64,000 nucleotides of DNA from Odoribacter lunatus (lineage in GTDB: Bacteria > Bacteroidota > Bacteroidia > Bacteroidales > Marinifilaceae), in the NCBI RefSeq assembly GCF_943193135.1, contig NZ_CALPCZ010000007.1:1-64000 (forward strand), in the 5' to 3' direction. The notes beneath the pieces were generated by a model. That model did not search any database and had not been told where the DNA came from. It saw nothing but the letters and a program-made list of their open reading frames with translations. The translations under genes and the position numbers were made by a program. Of this stretch, positions 43,114 to 53,505 are shown piece by piece (the first letter of the stretch is position 1; each line of letters opens with the position of its first letter).

Positions 43114-45225
43114 ATGGCAACTTTACAAACAATCAGAAACCGTGGAGGATTACTTGTCAGTATTGTTATCGGTTTAGCTCTTGTAGCATTTATTGTCGGA
43201 GATGCTTTAAGTTCGGGAGCCAGTATTTTTAACAGTTCCAGAAATGAAGTGGGTGAAATTGCAGGCGAAAGTATTTCCATCATGGATTATCAGAATAAGA
43301 TAACCAGAAATGAGGAAATGGTTAAAATGATGAACGGAACTTCCGCTCTTAATGATGAACAACAAACCATGTTGCGTGAAAATACATGGCAACAAATGGT
43401 CATGGACATTGTTATGAACCAAGAATATGATGAGTTAGGTATTAACGTGAGCGGTGATGAACTTTATGATATGTTATTAGGGGATAATATGAATCCTTCT
43501 ATCCGCCAAATGTTCGGTAATGCTGACCCCAATCAAATTAGGTCTTATGTAAAAAGCTTAATGGAGTTGCCAGCTAATAATCCTCAAAAAGCTTATTGGC
43601 TGAATTTGGAAGAACAAATTATCACAACACGCAAACAAGCCAAATACAATAATCTTATTGCCAAAGCATTGTATACGACCGCTGCAGAAGCAGAAGAAAT
43701 GGCAACAAATAGTGCTGCAAAAGCTGATATCAGCTATATTGTAAAGAATTATACTTCAATTGAAGATTCTACAATTCAAGTTAGTAACAGTGAAATTAAG
43801 AATTATTACGATTCTCATAAAAAGTTATTTGAACAACCTGAATCAAGAAAAATTGTCTATGTTAATTTTGATGTAGAACCATCTGGAACGGATTATGCTG
43901 AAACAGAAAAATGGGTAGAAAAATTAATCCCCGAATTTGCTGAAACAGAAAATCCACAAGAATTTGTTGATTTATCATCTGATCAAAAATTCGATGCTTT
44001 TTATTACAAAAAATCTGAAATTAATAATGACAGTTTAGCTGATTTCCTTTTTAACAGAAAAAATAATGTCTACGGTCCGTACATTGAAAATAATTCCTAT
44101 CGTATTAGTCGTGTAGCTGATCGCAAGATGTTACCAGACTCTGTTAGGGCCCGCCACATACTGATTGCACCAGAAAACAATAATTATGCCCAAGCTAAAG
44201 CCGTTGCAGACAGTTTGACCGAATTATTGAAAAAAGGTGCTGATTTTGAAACTTTAGCTAAAAAATTCTCTACTGACCAAAACTCTGCTGTTAATGGTGG
44301 TGACCTCGGATGGTTTGGACCAAGAATGATGGTTCAACCTTTCAGCGATACTGTATTCTTTTCTAAAGCAAGAGAAATTAAGGTAGTTTTAACACAATTC
44401 GGTGCTCACATTGTGCAAGTAACAGACCGAGCTAAACCCGTTGAAAAAATACAGATTGCAACTGTAGAGAAAGAAATTATTCCTTCACAGACTACTATTA
44501 ATAAAGTATATAATGAAGCTCGTAGTTTTGCAGACAAGGTAAATGACCTAACAACTTTTGATAAAAAAGTGACAGAATTCAATCTAAACAAACGTATCGC
44601 TTCACTTAATAAAAATGATAAGAATATTGCAGGAATGGAAAATGCGCGAGAAGTTATAAGACAAGCTTACCTTGCAAACACTCCCGGTAAAGTGCTTATC
44701 AGCAATGAAGGTACCAATATCTTTGATGCAGGTAACAAATTTACCGTTGCTGTTCTTACTGACATTCAAGAAGAAGGTATTGCTCCTGTAAACAATATTG
44801 CAAATACAATAAAACGTGAACTTATTCGGAAGAAGAAAGCAGAAATATTAGAAAAAGAATTACAAGCTGCTATTGACGGTAGTGAAAGTTTATTATCCAT
44901 TGCACAAAAGGCAGGATTAGAAATTAAAGATGCTTCTGAAATATCTTTTAACTCATTCCAAGTTCCTGGAGCCGGAATTGAACCCAACGTTATCGCTTTG
45001 GCAAGTCAGCTTGAACAAGGACAAATTTCCAAACCAATCGCCGGGAATCAAGGTATCTATATCATCATGATAAATAATAAAATTGTCGAAGAAACGACAC
45101 CCGAAACAGTGGAACAAGCCAAAACAGGTATCGACCAATCCAATAAATATCGTGCTACTTACCAAGCCGTTCAAGCTCTCTTGAAAAATGCAGAAGTTAA
45201 AGACCTGAGGTATAAGTTTTATTAA
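43114..45225 (+). CDS. PpiD-like peptidyl-prolyl isomerase/foldase
   Basis: This is a 703-residue membrane-anchored periplasmic chaperone like PpiD. One N-terminal helix (residues 10-32, GGLLVSIVIGLALVAFIVGDAL) anchors it. SurA-like helical chaperone regions follow (about 40-230). A parvulin rotamase domain covers about 340-450 (RARHILIAPENN, FETLAKKFSTD, NGGDLGWFGPRMMVQPF). The C-terminal half is a second helical region. It would help outer-membrane proteins fold at the Sec exit. The coding sequence is AT-rich; the line 43801-43860 has only 14 G+C of 60. Confidence 0.88.
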   Translation: MATLQTIRNRGGLLVSIVIGLALVAFIVGDALSSGASIFNSSRNEVGEIAGESISIMDYQNKITRNEEMVKMMNGTSALNDEQQTMLRENTWQQMVMDIVMNQEYDELGINVSGDELYDMLLGDNMNPSIRQMFGNADPNQIRSYVKSLMELPANNPQKAYWLNLEEQIITTRKQAKYNNLIAKALYTTAAEAEEMATNSAAKADISYIVKNYTSIEDSTIQVSNSEIKNYYDSHKKLFEQPESRKIVYVNFDVEPSGTDYAETEKWVEKLIPEFAETENPQEFVDLSSDQKFDAFYYKKSEINNDSLADFLFNRKNNVYGPYIENNSYRISRVADRKMLPDSVRARHILIAPENNNYAQAKAVADSLTELLKKGADFETLAKKFSTDQNSAVNGGDLGWFGPRMMVQPFSDTVFFSKAREIKVVLTQFGAHIVQVTDRAKPVEKIQIATVEKEIIPSQTTINKVYNEARSFADKVNDLTTFDKKVTEFNLNKRIASLNKNDKNIAGMENAREVIRQAYLANTPGKVLISNEGTNIFDAGNKFTVAVLTDIQEEGIAPVNNIANTIKRELIRKKKAEILEKELQAAIDGSESLLSIAQKAGLEIKDASEISFNSFQVPGAGIEPNVIALASQLEQGQISKPIAGNQGIYIIMINNKIVEETTPETVEQAKTGIDQSNKYRATYQAVQALLKNAEVKDLRYKFY

Positions 45226-45244
45226 ACCATTACATAACAAAAAC

Positions 45245-45275
45245 AAACAGGAGGAGTATGCAATTCCTCCTGTTT
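45245..45275 (+). terminator. hairpin after the PpiD-like gene
   Basis: An 11-bp perfect inverted repeat (AAACAGGAGGA/TCCTCCTGTTT) with a nine-base loop lies 20 bases after the stop codon and is followed by CATTTTAAT. The T-tract is weak, but stem strength and position suit a terminator between the foldase and the YfhO-family gene. Confidence 0.65.
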
Positions 45276-45304
45276 CATTTTAATAGAATGACAAATTTTC
45301 AAAT

Positions 45305-47737
45305 ATGAAAAATGTAAATCTCCAGTTAATCCTCCCCCACGTAAGAGCCGTTGTTATATTTTTATTGATTTCTGTTCTATATTTCTCTCCGGAAATTTTT
45401 GAGAGGAAAACGGTATTAGGGGGCGACAGTCGTGGTGGAGCCGGACAGGAGATTACAGAATATCAACAACAAACTGGAGAGATTTCCCGTTGGACCAATT
45501 CGCAATTTTCCGGAATGCCGACTTATCAGATGGCTCCCAGCTACACTTCCAACAACATCATTATACAACTGAAGAAACTCTATAAATTATATTTGCCCGA
45601 TCCTGTCAGTTTTGTATTTATACTGATGATTGGATTTTATATTTTGCTTATCGTCTTTGGAGCAAGAAGCAACATTGCCATATTGGGTGCTATCGGTTAT
45701 GCTTTTTCTTCCTACTTCTTTATTATCATTGAAGCCGGGCATATCTGGAAAGTTCTCACCCTTGCTTACATCCCTCCTACAATAGCAGGAATTGTGCTGA
45801 CCTATCAGAAGAGATATCTGTTAGGAGGAGTCCTCACAGCTTTGTTCATGACTTTTCAGATTTCCTCCAATCATGTACAGATGACTTACTATTCCATGTT
45901 TATTGTCGGCGCCTATATGCTCTTCGTATTAGTCGACAATTGGAAACAACATTCGTTACCCGATTTTTTCAAGGCAACAGGCATGTTTTGTATCGCCACG
46001 CTAATCGCTATCATGATTAATCTTCCTAATTTATACCACACCTGGGAATACAGCAAAGAAACTATCAGAGGCAAATCGGAACTTACGCATGATGCCGCCA
46101 ATAAAACCAGCAATGGATTGAATCGGGATTATATGGTACAATGGAGTTATGGCATTGGAGAAAGTTGGACATTACTTATCCCCAATACCAAAGGAGGAGC
46201 AACAGGATACATCGGCAACAATAAAGCCATAAATAAAGTAGAACCTCTATTCCGACAAACCATCGCACAACAAAATCACTATTGGGGGAATCAACCATTT
46301 ACATCAGGTCCCGTATATGCCGGAGCTTTTTTCATGACATTGTTTTTTATGGCATTGTTCTTACTAAATAGCAAGCTAAAATGGTATTTACTCGGAACAT
46401 TCATCATTACCTTATTTTTATCATGGGGAAAGAATTTCATGGCATTTACCAATTTATTCGCAGATTATTTCCCAATGTATTCCAAATTCCGGTCAGTATC
46501 TTCTATTCTGGTCATAGCAGAACTTATCATACCTTTATTGGGCAGTTTAATGGTTATTGAACTTATCAAAAATCCATCCATTTTAAAAAATAAAAAGAAA
46601 TATATATATATCAGTTTTGCTTTGACAGGAGGTGTAGCTCTTCTATTTGCCCTCATACCCAGAGTTTTCTTTAATTTCTTAAGTGAAATAGAAGCCGGAA
46701 ACTTTCTGCCACAAGCCTCACAAAATCCTCAAATCGGGGCAGTAATTGACGCCTTGGAAAAAGTACGAATGAATATTTTTCAAAGTGATGCCTGGAGATC
46801 TGTGATTATCATAGGCATCGGCGGTATTCTGTTATGGCTATATTCTAAAAAACAATTAAAACCGAATTTATTTGTCGGAGCATTAATTGCTCTTTGTCTT
46901 ATTGATTTATGGAGTGTTGATAAACGCTATCTGAATGCCAGTTCATTTATTCCACAACAAAAGGCCCAAAATATCAGTTCTTTCTTTACCAAGAACTCTG
47001 CAGATGTTGAAATACTGAAAGACAAAGACCCTAATTTTAGAGTATTCAATACAACCGGCAATGCTTTTAATGAAAGTAACACTTCGTTCTATCATAAATC
47101 AATAGGTGGTTATCACGCAGCCAAATTACGTCGTTACCAAGAATTGATTGATCATCATTTAGCCAAAGGTCATGCAAATGTATTCGATATGCTCAATACC
47201 AAGTATTTTATTGTAGCAAATAATAATCATATACAAGCTGTATCCAATCCTAATGCCTTGGGAAATGCATGGTTTGTTGAAAACATTCAATGGGTTGACA
47301 ATGCGGACGAAGAAATCAGTGCATTAACAAATTTATCACCTGCAACAAGTGCTATTATTGACAAAAGATTTAAACCTGTATTAAAAGATAAACAAACAAC
47401 TAAAGATTCAATATCAAGTATTTTATTAACTCATTATCTTCCGAATGAACTTCATTATAAAGCCACTTCTACCACAGGAGGCTTAGGTATTTTCTCTGAA
47501 ATCTATTATCCACATGGCTGGAAAGCAACTATTGACGGGAAAGAAGTCCCAATCATACGTGCAAATTATGTATTGAGAGGAATATATATTCCTGGAGGGG
47601 AACATGAAATTGTCATGACCTTTAAACCTGCAAGTATTGGCATTACTCAGATTATTGCTTATTGCGGTATGTTTTTATTATTAGGATTGACCGTTTTCTA
47701 TGTTTTTACACTTAAAAGAAGGAATTGCAAATCATGA
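45305..47737 (+). CDS. YfhO-family multi-pass membrane protein
   Basis: This is an 810-residue membrane protein of the YfhO family, which has a GT-C-like fold. In Bacillus and Listeria members work with a lipid-linked sugar donor to glycosylate cell-wall polymers. About a dozen hydrophobic helices fill residues 12-550. Residues about 580-780 form a soluble domain ([45 protein letters not shown]), followed by a last helix. The [12 protein letters not shown] and FSGMPTYQM segments near residues 40-80 are typical. It overlaps the decarboxylase gene by four bases, which suggests a role in a xylose- or glucuronate-linked glycan. Confidence 0.85.
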   Translation: MKNVNLQLILPHVRAVVIFLLISVLYFSPEIFERKTVLGGDSRGGAGQEITEYQQQTGEISRWTNSQFSGMPTYQMAPSYTSNNIIIQLKKLYKLYLPDPVSFVFILMIGFYILLIVFGARSNIAILGAIGYAFSSYFFIIIEAGHIWKVLTLAYIPPTIAGIVLTYQKRYLLGGVLTALFMTFQISSNHVQMTYYSMFIVGAYMLFVLVDNWKQHSLPDFFKATGMFCIATLIAIMINLPNLYHTWEYSKETIRGKSELTHDAANKTSNGLNRDYMVQWSYGIGESWTLLIPNTKGGATGYIGNNKAINKVEPLFRQTIAQQNHYWGNQPFTSGPVYAGAFFMTLFFMALFLLNSKLKWYLLGTFIITLFLSWGKNFMAFTNLFADYFPMYSKFRSVSSILVIAELIIPLLGSLMVIELIKNPSILKNKKKYIYISFALTGGVALLFALIPRVFFNFLSEIEAGNFLPQASQNPQIGAVIDALEKVRMNIFQSDAWRSVIIIGIGGILLWLYSKKQLKPNLFVGALIALCLIDLWSVDKRYLNASSFIPQQKAQNISSFFTKNSADVEILKDKDPNFRVFNTTGNAFNESNTSFYHKSIGGYHAAKLRRYQELIDHHLAKGHANVFDMLNTKYFIVANNNHIQAVSNPNALGNAWFVENIQWVDNADEEISALTNLSPATSAIIDKRFKPVLKDKQTTKDSISSILLTHYLPNELHYKATSTTGGLGIFSEIYYPHGWKATIDGKEVPIIRANYVLRGIYIPGGEHEIVMTFKPASIGITQIIAYCGMFLLLGLTVFYVFTLKRRNCKS

Positions 47738-48669
47738 AAAAAAGAATATTAGTCACAGGAGGTGCCGGATTCATCGGTTCACATTTATGCAAATATTTAT
47801 TGGAACAAGGTCATGAAGTGCTTTGTTTGGACAATTATTTTACAGGAAGTAAAGATAACGTTCTTCCTTTACTTAAAAGTCCTTACTTTGAGCTTATTCG
47901 GCACGATATCATGAATCCCTATCATGCCGAGGTGGACGAAATATACAATCTGGCTTGTCCGGCTTCTCCGATTCATTACCAATATGACCCGATCAAGACA
48001 ATTAATGTTTCAGTCATGGGAGCCATTAACGTACTAAATCTGGCCAATCAAGTAAAAGCGAAAGTACTGCAGGCATCTACAAGCGAGGTGTACGGAGACC
48101 CAAAGATTCATCCTCAGACAGAAAGTTACTGGGGTAATGTGAATCCTATCGGTATCCGCTCTTGCTATGACGAAGGGAAACGCTGTGCCGAGACTATTTT
48201 TATGGATTACCACCGGCAATATCAGGTAAAAATAAAAATCATACGGATATTCAACACCTACGGTCCCAACATGCACCCCCAAGACGGGCGTGTTGTCTCC
48301 AATTTTATCGTACAGGCACTGCAGAATAAAGACATTACCATCTACGGAACAGGAAATCAAACCCGTAGTTTTCAATACATTGACGACCTGATAAAAGGCA
48401 TGACCCGTATGATGGCTACCGGAGAGGAATTTATCGGTCCTGTCAATATCGGGAATCCCGGGGAATTTACCATTTGGGAACTGGCAGAACATATTATCCG
48501 CCTGACCGGTTCCAAGTCAAAAATCATATATCTTCCCCTCCCTTCGGATGATCCGACACAACGCAAACCGGATATTTCTCTGGCTCGGGAAAAATTAAAC
48601 TGGGAGCCTCTTATCAGTCTGGAGGACGGATTGAAAGAAACCATCCGGTATTTCAAAGGTATTCTATAA
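47734..48669 (+). CDS. UDP-glucuronate decarboxylase (UDP-xylose synthase)
   Basis: This is an extended short-chain dehydrogenase that turns UDP-glucuronate into UDP-xylose. ATG 47734 overlaps the YfhO-family stop codon (ATGA) and gives 311 residues; an upstream in-frame TTG is less likely. It has the NAD-binding [10 protein letters not shown] (residues 8-17), [10 protein letters not shown], the catalytic YxxxK as YDEGKR, and the UXS-typical [19 protein letters not shown]. It supplies a nucleotide sugar to the surface-glycan genes that follow on the other strand. Confidence 0.92.
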   Translation: MKKRILVTGGAGFIGSHLCKYLLEQGHEVLCLDNYFTGSKDNVLPLLKSPYFELIRHDIMNPYHAEVDEIYNLACPASPIHYQYDPIKTINVSVMGAINVLNLANQVKAKVLQASTSEVYGDPKIHPQTESYWGNVNPIGIRSCYDEGKRCAETIFMDYHRQYQVKIKIIRIFNTYGPNMHPQDGRVVSNFIVQALQNKDITIYGTGNQTRSFQYIDDLIKGMTRMMATGEEFIGPVNIGNPGEFTIWELAEHIIRLTGSKSKIIYLPLPSDDPTQRKPDISLAREKLNWEPLISLEDGLKETIRYFKGIL

Positions 48670-48692
48670 AGAAAATGATGCTTATCGAAACG

Positions 48693-49691
48693 TCATTTCT
48701 TTTTATAATGTTTCTCCAATTCTTCTTCTTTATCCACTTCTCTCCGCAATATGACTTTTTTCCAAAAAGCAGAGAGGAATCCGTTGCCGTAGCCAAATAA
48801 CTGGACAAAAGCGGCACATACGGCCAATAATGCGATAGAAAGCGAACCGTTTTTACAAAATGCGCCGATAAAAACAGCCATCACGTATACCCCCAAAGGC
48901 AGAAGCATCCAGAAGCTAAGAAAACAAAGAAGAAGCAACAAGATGCTCCCTATCACGAAGGCCGCCGGAAAACAATGCACCAGTTTCAAGGATTGCGAAT
49001 GCAATTGATACAAGTCAATACGCGCCATTCCGAACACATAGACCTGTTTATAAAAGGATTTCAGACTAACTCTCCTTTTGTGATATACATAAGCGTCCTG
49101 ATAAAGCGCCGTTGAAAATCCAGCATCGGCAATCCGGGTACTCAAATCTATATCTTCCCCGAACATATCCTTGAATCCTCCGACTTTTCTGTACACCTCC
49201 ATCGAAAACCCCATATTAAACGTACGCGGTACAAATTTCTCCAATCCTTTCCTGCCACCGCGTATACCTCCCGTTGTAAAAAACGAAGTCATCGAATAAT
49301 TGACAGCTTTCTGCAAATTGGAAAAAGAAGCATGTGCAGCATCCGGTCCTCCGTAACAATCCTCCCAAGCTGTTTCGAGATATTTCTTCACCCGACCAAA
49401 ATACTCTTCAGGAATAATACAATCAGAATCAAAAAAGACCAAATATTCTCCCGTAGCCCGCTCCATTCCATAATTTCTGGACTGACTTCGCCCGGAATTC
49501 GATTTATAATAATACTTTATATTCAATAGCCCTGTATATTCATGGACTACTTCCTCACATCTCAATGTAGAACCATCTTCCACAATAACTACCTCAAAAT
49601 CTTTATTCGTTTGTTGAGAAAGACTTTCTAATAATTCCTTTACTTCCTGTGGACGATTGTAGACAGGAATAATAATCGAGAAATATGCCAT
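48693..49691 (-). CDS. family 2 glycosyltransferase with C-terminal membrane helices
   Basis: This is a 332-residue GT2 enzyme with an N-terminal GT-A domain (IIIPVYNRPQEVKELLESL; VEDGS; DSDCI as the DxD-type motif; GEDIDLSTR as the acceptor-side acid). Two or three membrane helices lie at residues about 240-310. The donor and acceptor sugars are unknown. It is the last gene of a six-gene minus-strand glycan operon, 13 bases after the preceding gene. Confidence 0.88.
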   Translation of the reverse strand: MAYFSIIIPVYNRPQEVKELLESLSQQTNKDFEVVIVEDGSTLRCEEVVHEYTGLLNIKYYYKSNSGRSQSRNYGMERATGEYLVFFDSDCIIPEEYFGRVKKYLETAWEDCYGGPDAAHASFSNLQKAVNYSMTSFFTTGGIRGGRKGLEKFVPRTFNMGFSMEVYRKVGGFKDMFGEDIDLSTRIADAGFSTALYQDAYVYHKRRVSLKSFYKQVYVFGMARIDLYQLHSQSLKLVHCFPAAFVIGSILLLLLCFLSFWMLLPLGVYVMAVFIGAFCKNGSLSIALLAVCAAFVQLFGYGNGFLSAFWKKVILRREVDKEEELEKHYKKK

Positions 49692-49704
49692 ATCTTAAAT
49701 TAAT

Positions 49705-50457
49705 TCAAACCACTCCTTTAATGAATTGCGCCCAACAAAAACGGACCGCAAACCAAATATGCAACAAAAAAACAGGAAACTTGCCATAATAATTCCGCAT
49801 AATACGATAACGTTCCTTCAATGACGCTCTACGATTTGCCGTCGTAAGTCCCTCATTTAAATAATTAATAAAACGCAAACGAGTATTTACAATCCCTTCC
49901 GCTACTTTCATACAACGAATGCACCAGTCATAATCTGCAGAATAACGATAGCTTAAATCATATTCCGGTGCCAATGTTCGTTTAACAATAAAAGCCTGGT
50001 GACAAACCAGCATGCCCATACGAAAACTTTTCCACGTCAAACGTTCCGGAGTTCTTAAACGCCGATGAGCTATAAATTGCCCGTTGTTATCCACTAAATC
50101 CGTCTCTCCATAAAGAATATCAGGAATATTCTCCCTTTCAGCCACTTGTGTGATTTTAGCAATGGCATCATTCCCCTGCAATGTATCTCCTGCATTCAGA
50201 AAAAGGAGATAATCCCCCGTCGCCTGTTTCAATCCTTTATTCATGGCATCATACAACCCCTCATCCGGCTCGCTGATACAACAATTTACGCAATTCTCAT
50301 ACTTTTGAACAATATCCAAAGTTGCATCCGTAGACTTCCCGTCAATAATCAAATATTCAATATTTGCATTCTCCTGCCTTTCCACACTCTGAATCGTGCG
50401 TTCCAATACCTCTGCTGCATTATATGTCACTGTTATTATGGAGAATCTCAAGCTCAT
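49705..50457 (-). CDS. family 2 glycosyltransferase (WcaA-like)
   Basis: This is a 250-residue GT2 enzyme: FSIITVTYNAAEVLERTIQSV, LIIDGKSTDATLDIV, DEGLYDAMNKGL and LFLNAGDT are all typical of short GT-A transferases in polysaccharide clusters. HQAFIVKR and SADYDWCIR mark the acceptor side. Its start overlaps the end of the GT4 gene by four bases. Confidence 0.9.
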   Translation of the reverse strand: MSLRFSIITVTYNAAEVLERTIQSVERQENANIEYLIIDGKSTDATLDIVQKYENCVNCCISEPDEGLYDAMNKGLKQATGDYLLFLNAGDTLQGNDAIAKITQVAERENIPDILYGETDLVDNNGQFIAHRRLRTPERLTWKSFRMGMLVCHQAFIVKRTLAPEYDLSYRYSADYDWCIRCMKVAEGIVNTRLRFINYLNEGLTTANRRASLKERYRIMRNYYGKFPVFLLHIWFAVRFCWAQFIKGVV

Positions 50458-51722
50458 TCTTTTGCGTTTAATAATTGATTATACAAGCTGTAATATTTTT
50501 GAACAATTATCTCTTCTGTATAATTCTCAAAAACTTTTTTTATACAAGCATAAGAAAGAATAGGTGAATCCTCATTATCTAACACCCATTGAATTCCATT
50601 GGCAAGATCATCCGGATTCTTATACTCTGCCAAATATCCATTTACCTTATGATCTATAATATCAGTCTGACCGCTATTGTTAAAACTTACGACAGGACAA
50701 CCACATGCCATTGCCTCTATTATTGTTTGTCCAAATGTTTCGTAATAAGAAGGAACAACTGTCACATCTGCAATTGCATACAATTCCGCAATCTGCCTAT
50801 TATCATTCAATAAACCAAATGACACATAAGGTACACGCAAATTCTTTAAAAGGAGATCCTTATTTTTTATTGTCCCAAACAGAAACAAAAGAAGATCATT
50901 ACGTTTTTGTGACAACATATTTAATGCTTCATTTAAAAATTGAAAACCTTTTATCGAATTGTCTAAACAAACAGCTCCCATCAATACAATCTTCTTATCT
51001 ATAGGAAAAGAATATTTTCTTCGAATTGTCATTTTTTCCTGAGGTCGAAAAATAGATGTATCTATGACATTAGGAATAACTGTCACTTTCAGATTCTTTG
51101 TCAAAGAACTCATTCTAGTCTGTTCTGCCAACCAAGAACTAACCGTTACCAAGTGAATATTTGATGTCTTTATATAACATTTATTCTTCCATACTTGATT
51201 AGATAAATCATTTTGTCTGTCTGAATTCAAAAAGGGACATTTCCCGCATTCTTCATAAAAGTTCATACATTCCCACGAATAATGACATATCGCCGTACAA
51301 GGCCACATATCATGCATCGTCCATACAATAGGCTTACCCGATTTTAATAATTCCCGTATACCTTTTAAGGAAAGCATGCCTTGATTTATCCAATGCAAAT
51401 GAATAATATCCGCTTCCTGTAGCTTCTGATGAGTGCTGATATTGATTCCGGTGGCAGCCGTCGAAACTGCAAAAAGTGTTTTTCGAGAAAAACCATTACA
51501 AAGGAATATCTTCAAACGCTCCCAACAAAAACGCCCGTAATTTAATAAACGATTATAACAAGAAGTATTTACACTAAAAACATGAGGATCTGCCGTATCT
51601 CTATCCCGCACCAACATATTCGCTTCCACCCCATCCAATTTATTTAGAGCTCTCATCAGCCGATTACAAGCAACAGCCGCTCCCCCTCTTCGTTCAGATG
51701 TATTCACTAAAAGTACTTTCAT
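50454..51722 (-). CDS. family 4 glycosyltransferase
   Basis: This is a 422-residue GT-B enzyme. The N-terminal domain starts KVLLVNTSERRGGAAVACNRL and includes IIHLHWINQGMLSL and WTMHDMWPCTAICHYSWEC. The C-terminal domain has the GT4 signature VVPSYYETFGQTIIEAMACGCPVVSF with the E-x7-E pattern that binds the nucleotide sugar. The Cys-rich insert (HYSWECMNFYEECGKCP) occurs in related WcaC-like proteins. It is coupled to both neighbours by one- and four-base overlaps. Confidence 0.92.
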   Translation of the reverse strand: MKVLLVNTSERRGGAAVACNRLMRALNKLDGVEANMLVRDRDTADPHVFSVNTSCYNRLLNYGRFCWERLKIFLCNGFSRKTLFAVSTAATGINISTHQKLQEADIIHLHWINQGMLSLKGIRELLKSGKPIVWTMHDMWPCTAICHYSWECMNFYEECGKCPFLNSDRQNDLSNQVWKNKCYIKTSNIHLVTVSSWLAEQTRMSSLTKNLKVTVIPNVIDTSIFRPQEKMTIRRKYSFPIDKKIVLMGAVCLDNSIKGFQFLNEALNMLSQKRNDLLLFLFGTIKNKDLLLKNLRVPYVSFGLLNDNRQIAELYAIADVTVVPSYYETFGQTIIEAMACGCPVVSFNNSGQTDIIDHKVNGYLAEYKNPDDLANGIQWVLDNEDSPILSYACIKKVFENYTEEIIVQKYYSLYNQLLNAKE

Positions 51723-52699
51723 TACCTCTGTAATTTCGGTTTAACCAACACTTGTCTTCTGAACCATCTCCATCCCCACCACAAAAAAGACTTGCGAATC
51801 TTCACCAAACGATGAAAATAAGGTAAGACAATTTGAACATAAGGCAAATATTGAGTGTCTGCTTCTGTATGACGTTCTACCATCTGCGGATGTGTCAGTG
51901 GCAATATCGCCCCCTCCAATTTGTTTTGTATCATCGACTTAGTAGCACATTTCACCTTAAAATGTGTAGCATCTTCTCCAAAACCAATATTTTGAATCAA
52001 GGCAACATTAGGAATTATTGACAACTGCCGATTTCGCCAAATATGAAACATAAACTGCCAGTCCCAACCGTCGGTTCCCCGCTTCTTCATGATCTTAAAA
52101 CGATCCAATTGCATTTGACGATCATTCCATCGAAAATCACACCACTTCAATACCTGCTTGAATTCTTTTAAGGAATAATCATCAAGGAACAAATCAAAAC
52201 CTTCCCATGTCCATCGCCACGTTGCCCACCCCCAAGTATGCGGATAACAAGAGAAATAATAAGACGCCTCTCCAAAACATTTGCCGCTATAATTATTCCC
52301 ACTAATTAAAGCCACCTCGTACGTGTCCTTATATCTACGCAACAATTCATCACAATAGTAAAAAAAATCTTCTGAAGGAAAAATATCGTCTTCCAATATA
52401 ATTCCTTGTTCAACCTGTTCAAAAAACCACGAGATAGCTGCAACTACGCCTTTGCCACATCCCAGATTCTCTGTTCTGAAACAAGTATGCAACTCACAAT
52501 CCCAATCAATCTGTTTGATTATATCACGCGTCGCACGGCATTTCTCAATATCATCCGGATGATTAGGACGTGGGGCATCAGCCGACACATAAAGATATTT
52601 GGGACGTACTTTCCGAATTTGATTAAAAACCCGTTGTGTTGTATCCAAACGATTGAACAGAATCAATAATACCGGTGTATCAAACTCATTTTTCATCAC
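51722..52699 (-). CDS. nucleotide-diphospho-sugar transferase family protein
   Basis: This is a 325-residue protein of the HlpA-like group of GT-A glycosyltransferases: PVLLILFNRLDTTQRVFNQIR, YVSADAPRP, GIILEDDIFPSEDFFYYCDELL (acidic metal-binding motif) and HTWGWATWRWTW. Proteins of this group occur in capsule and O-antigen clusters, sometimes beside methyltransferases. The donor is unknown. Its start overlaps the licD 3' end by 14 bases and its stop overlaps the next gene's start by one base. Confidence 0.82.
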   Translation of the reverse strand: MMKNEFDTPVLLILFNRLDTTQRVFNQIRKVRPKYLYVSADAPRPNHPDDIEKCRATRDIIKQIDWDCELHTCFRTENLGCGKGVVAAISWFFEQVEQGIILEDDIFPSEDFFYYCDELLRRYKDTYEVALISGNNYSGKCFGEASYYFSCYPHTWGWATWRWTWEGFDLFLDDYSLKEFKQVLKWCDFRWNDRQMQLDRFKIMKKRGTDGWDWQFMFHIWRNRQLSIIPNVALIQNIGFGEDATHFKVKCATKSMIQNKLEGAILPLTHPQMVERHTEADTQYLPYVQIVLPYFHRLVKIRKSFLWWGWRWFRRQVLVKPKLQR

Positions 52700-53501
52700 T
52701 TAAAGAAGGATTAACGTATAACGTATGAGTCGGCTTTTGCTTTTCTTCTGGGGGTAATTGCATGTAATTACGATACAAATCCGTCAAATATCCATCAGGA
52801 TTAGCCGGGCAATTAAACGTATGCCCTTCAAATCCTATTTCCGACAACGGATAAATGTCTCGCACCCGATGAACAATCCCGTAAACATTATTATAAGGCA
52901 CATTGGATATATATTTTCCCCCCCGTAAAAATGTCAAAATCCACCAAATAAGCCAATACTCCCCATAACGAATGCGGAAAAAGAAATATTTCACACACGA
53001 GCTTCCTGTAATCCGATGCAAGGCGTTAAAATAAATTTTACTGATACAAATCTTACGGGTTATGTGCTTCACTAACTTCAACGCAAAAGAAGGATAGGAA
53101 ATAAATTCAAATATCTCCAAACATACCCCGCTAAAAGCAACATCATGAATCCCGTCTTTGCCTAAAAGGAATGAATTTTTATCATACAATCGCACACAAT
53201 AAAAATACCCTCCTGCATTTTTACGCGTTTGTAATTCAATATGAGTCGGTATTTCCTGGGAAGCCACTTCTAAAAAACGCCTTAAATCCTCTGATGGCAT
53301 ACCGATATCCAAATCATCATCCCAAGGAATAAATCCCTGATGCCTTACAGCTCCCAACAATGTCCCCCCATCCAGCCAATACCTTAATCCATATTTCCGG
53401 CAGATACCGTCAAACAACAATAAAATATCCAATATCTTTAATTGGGTAGCCCTTAAATTAGCCTCAACGCTTTTCTGAAGATAAGTATTCCCGTTCCCCA
53501 T
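52686..53501 (-). CDS. LicD-family phosphotransferase
   Basis: This is a 271-residue protein with the LicD signature: YWLDGGTLLGAVRHQGF followed by IPWDDDLDIGM (residues about 41-68), where the Asp residues bind metal. LicD enzymes move a phospho-alcohol from a CDP donor to a glycan; phosphocholine is the classical case, and the animal relatives fukutin and FKRP move ribitol phosphate from CDP-ribitol. The preceding gene (four bases upstream) encodes a likely CDP-ribitol synthase, so ribitol phosphate is the favoured donor here. No choline-import or kinase genes are nearby. Confidence 0.88.
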   Translation of the reverse strand: MGNGNTYLQKSVEANLRATQLKILDILLLFDGICRKYGLRYWLDGGTLLGAVRHQGFIPWDDDLDIGMPSEDLRRFLEVASQEIPTHIELQTRKNAGGYFYCVRLYDKNSFLLGKDGIHDVAFSGVCLEIFEFISYPSFALKLVKHITRKICISKIYFNALHRITGSSCVKYFFFRIRYGEYWLIWWILTFLRGGKYISNVPYNNVYGIVHRVRDIYPLSEIGFEGHTFNCPANPDGYLTDLYRNYMQLPPEEKQKPTHTLYVNPSLSDEK

Positions 53502-53505
53502 TCTT

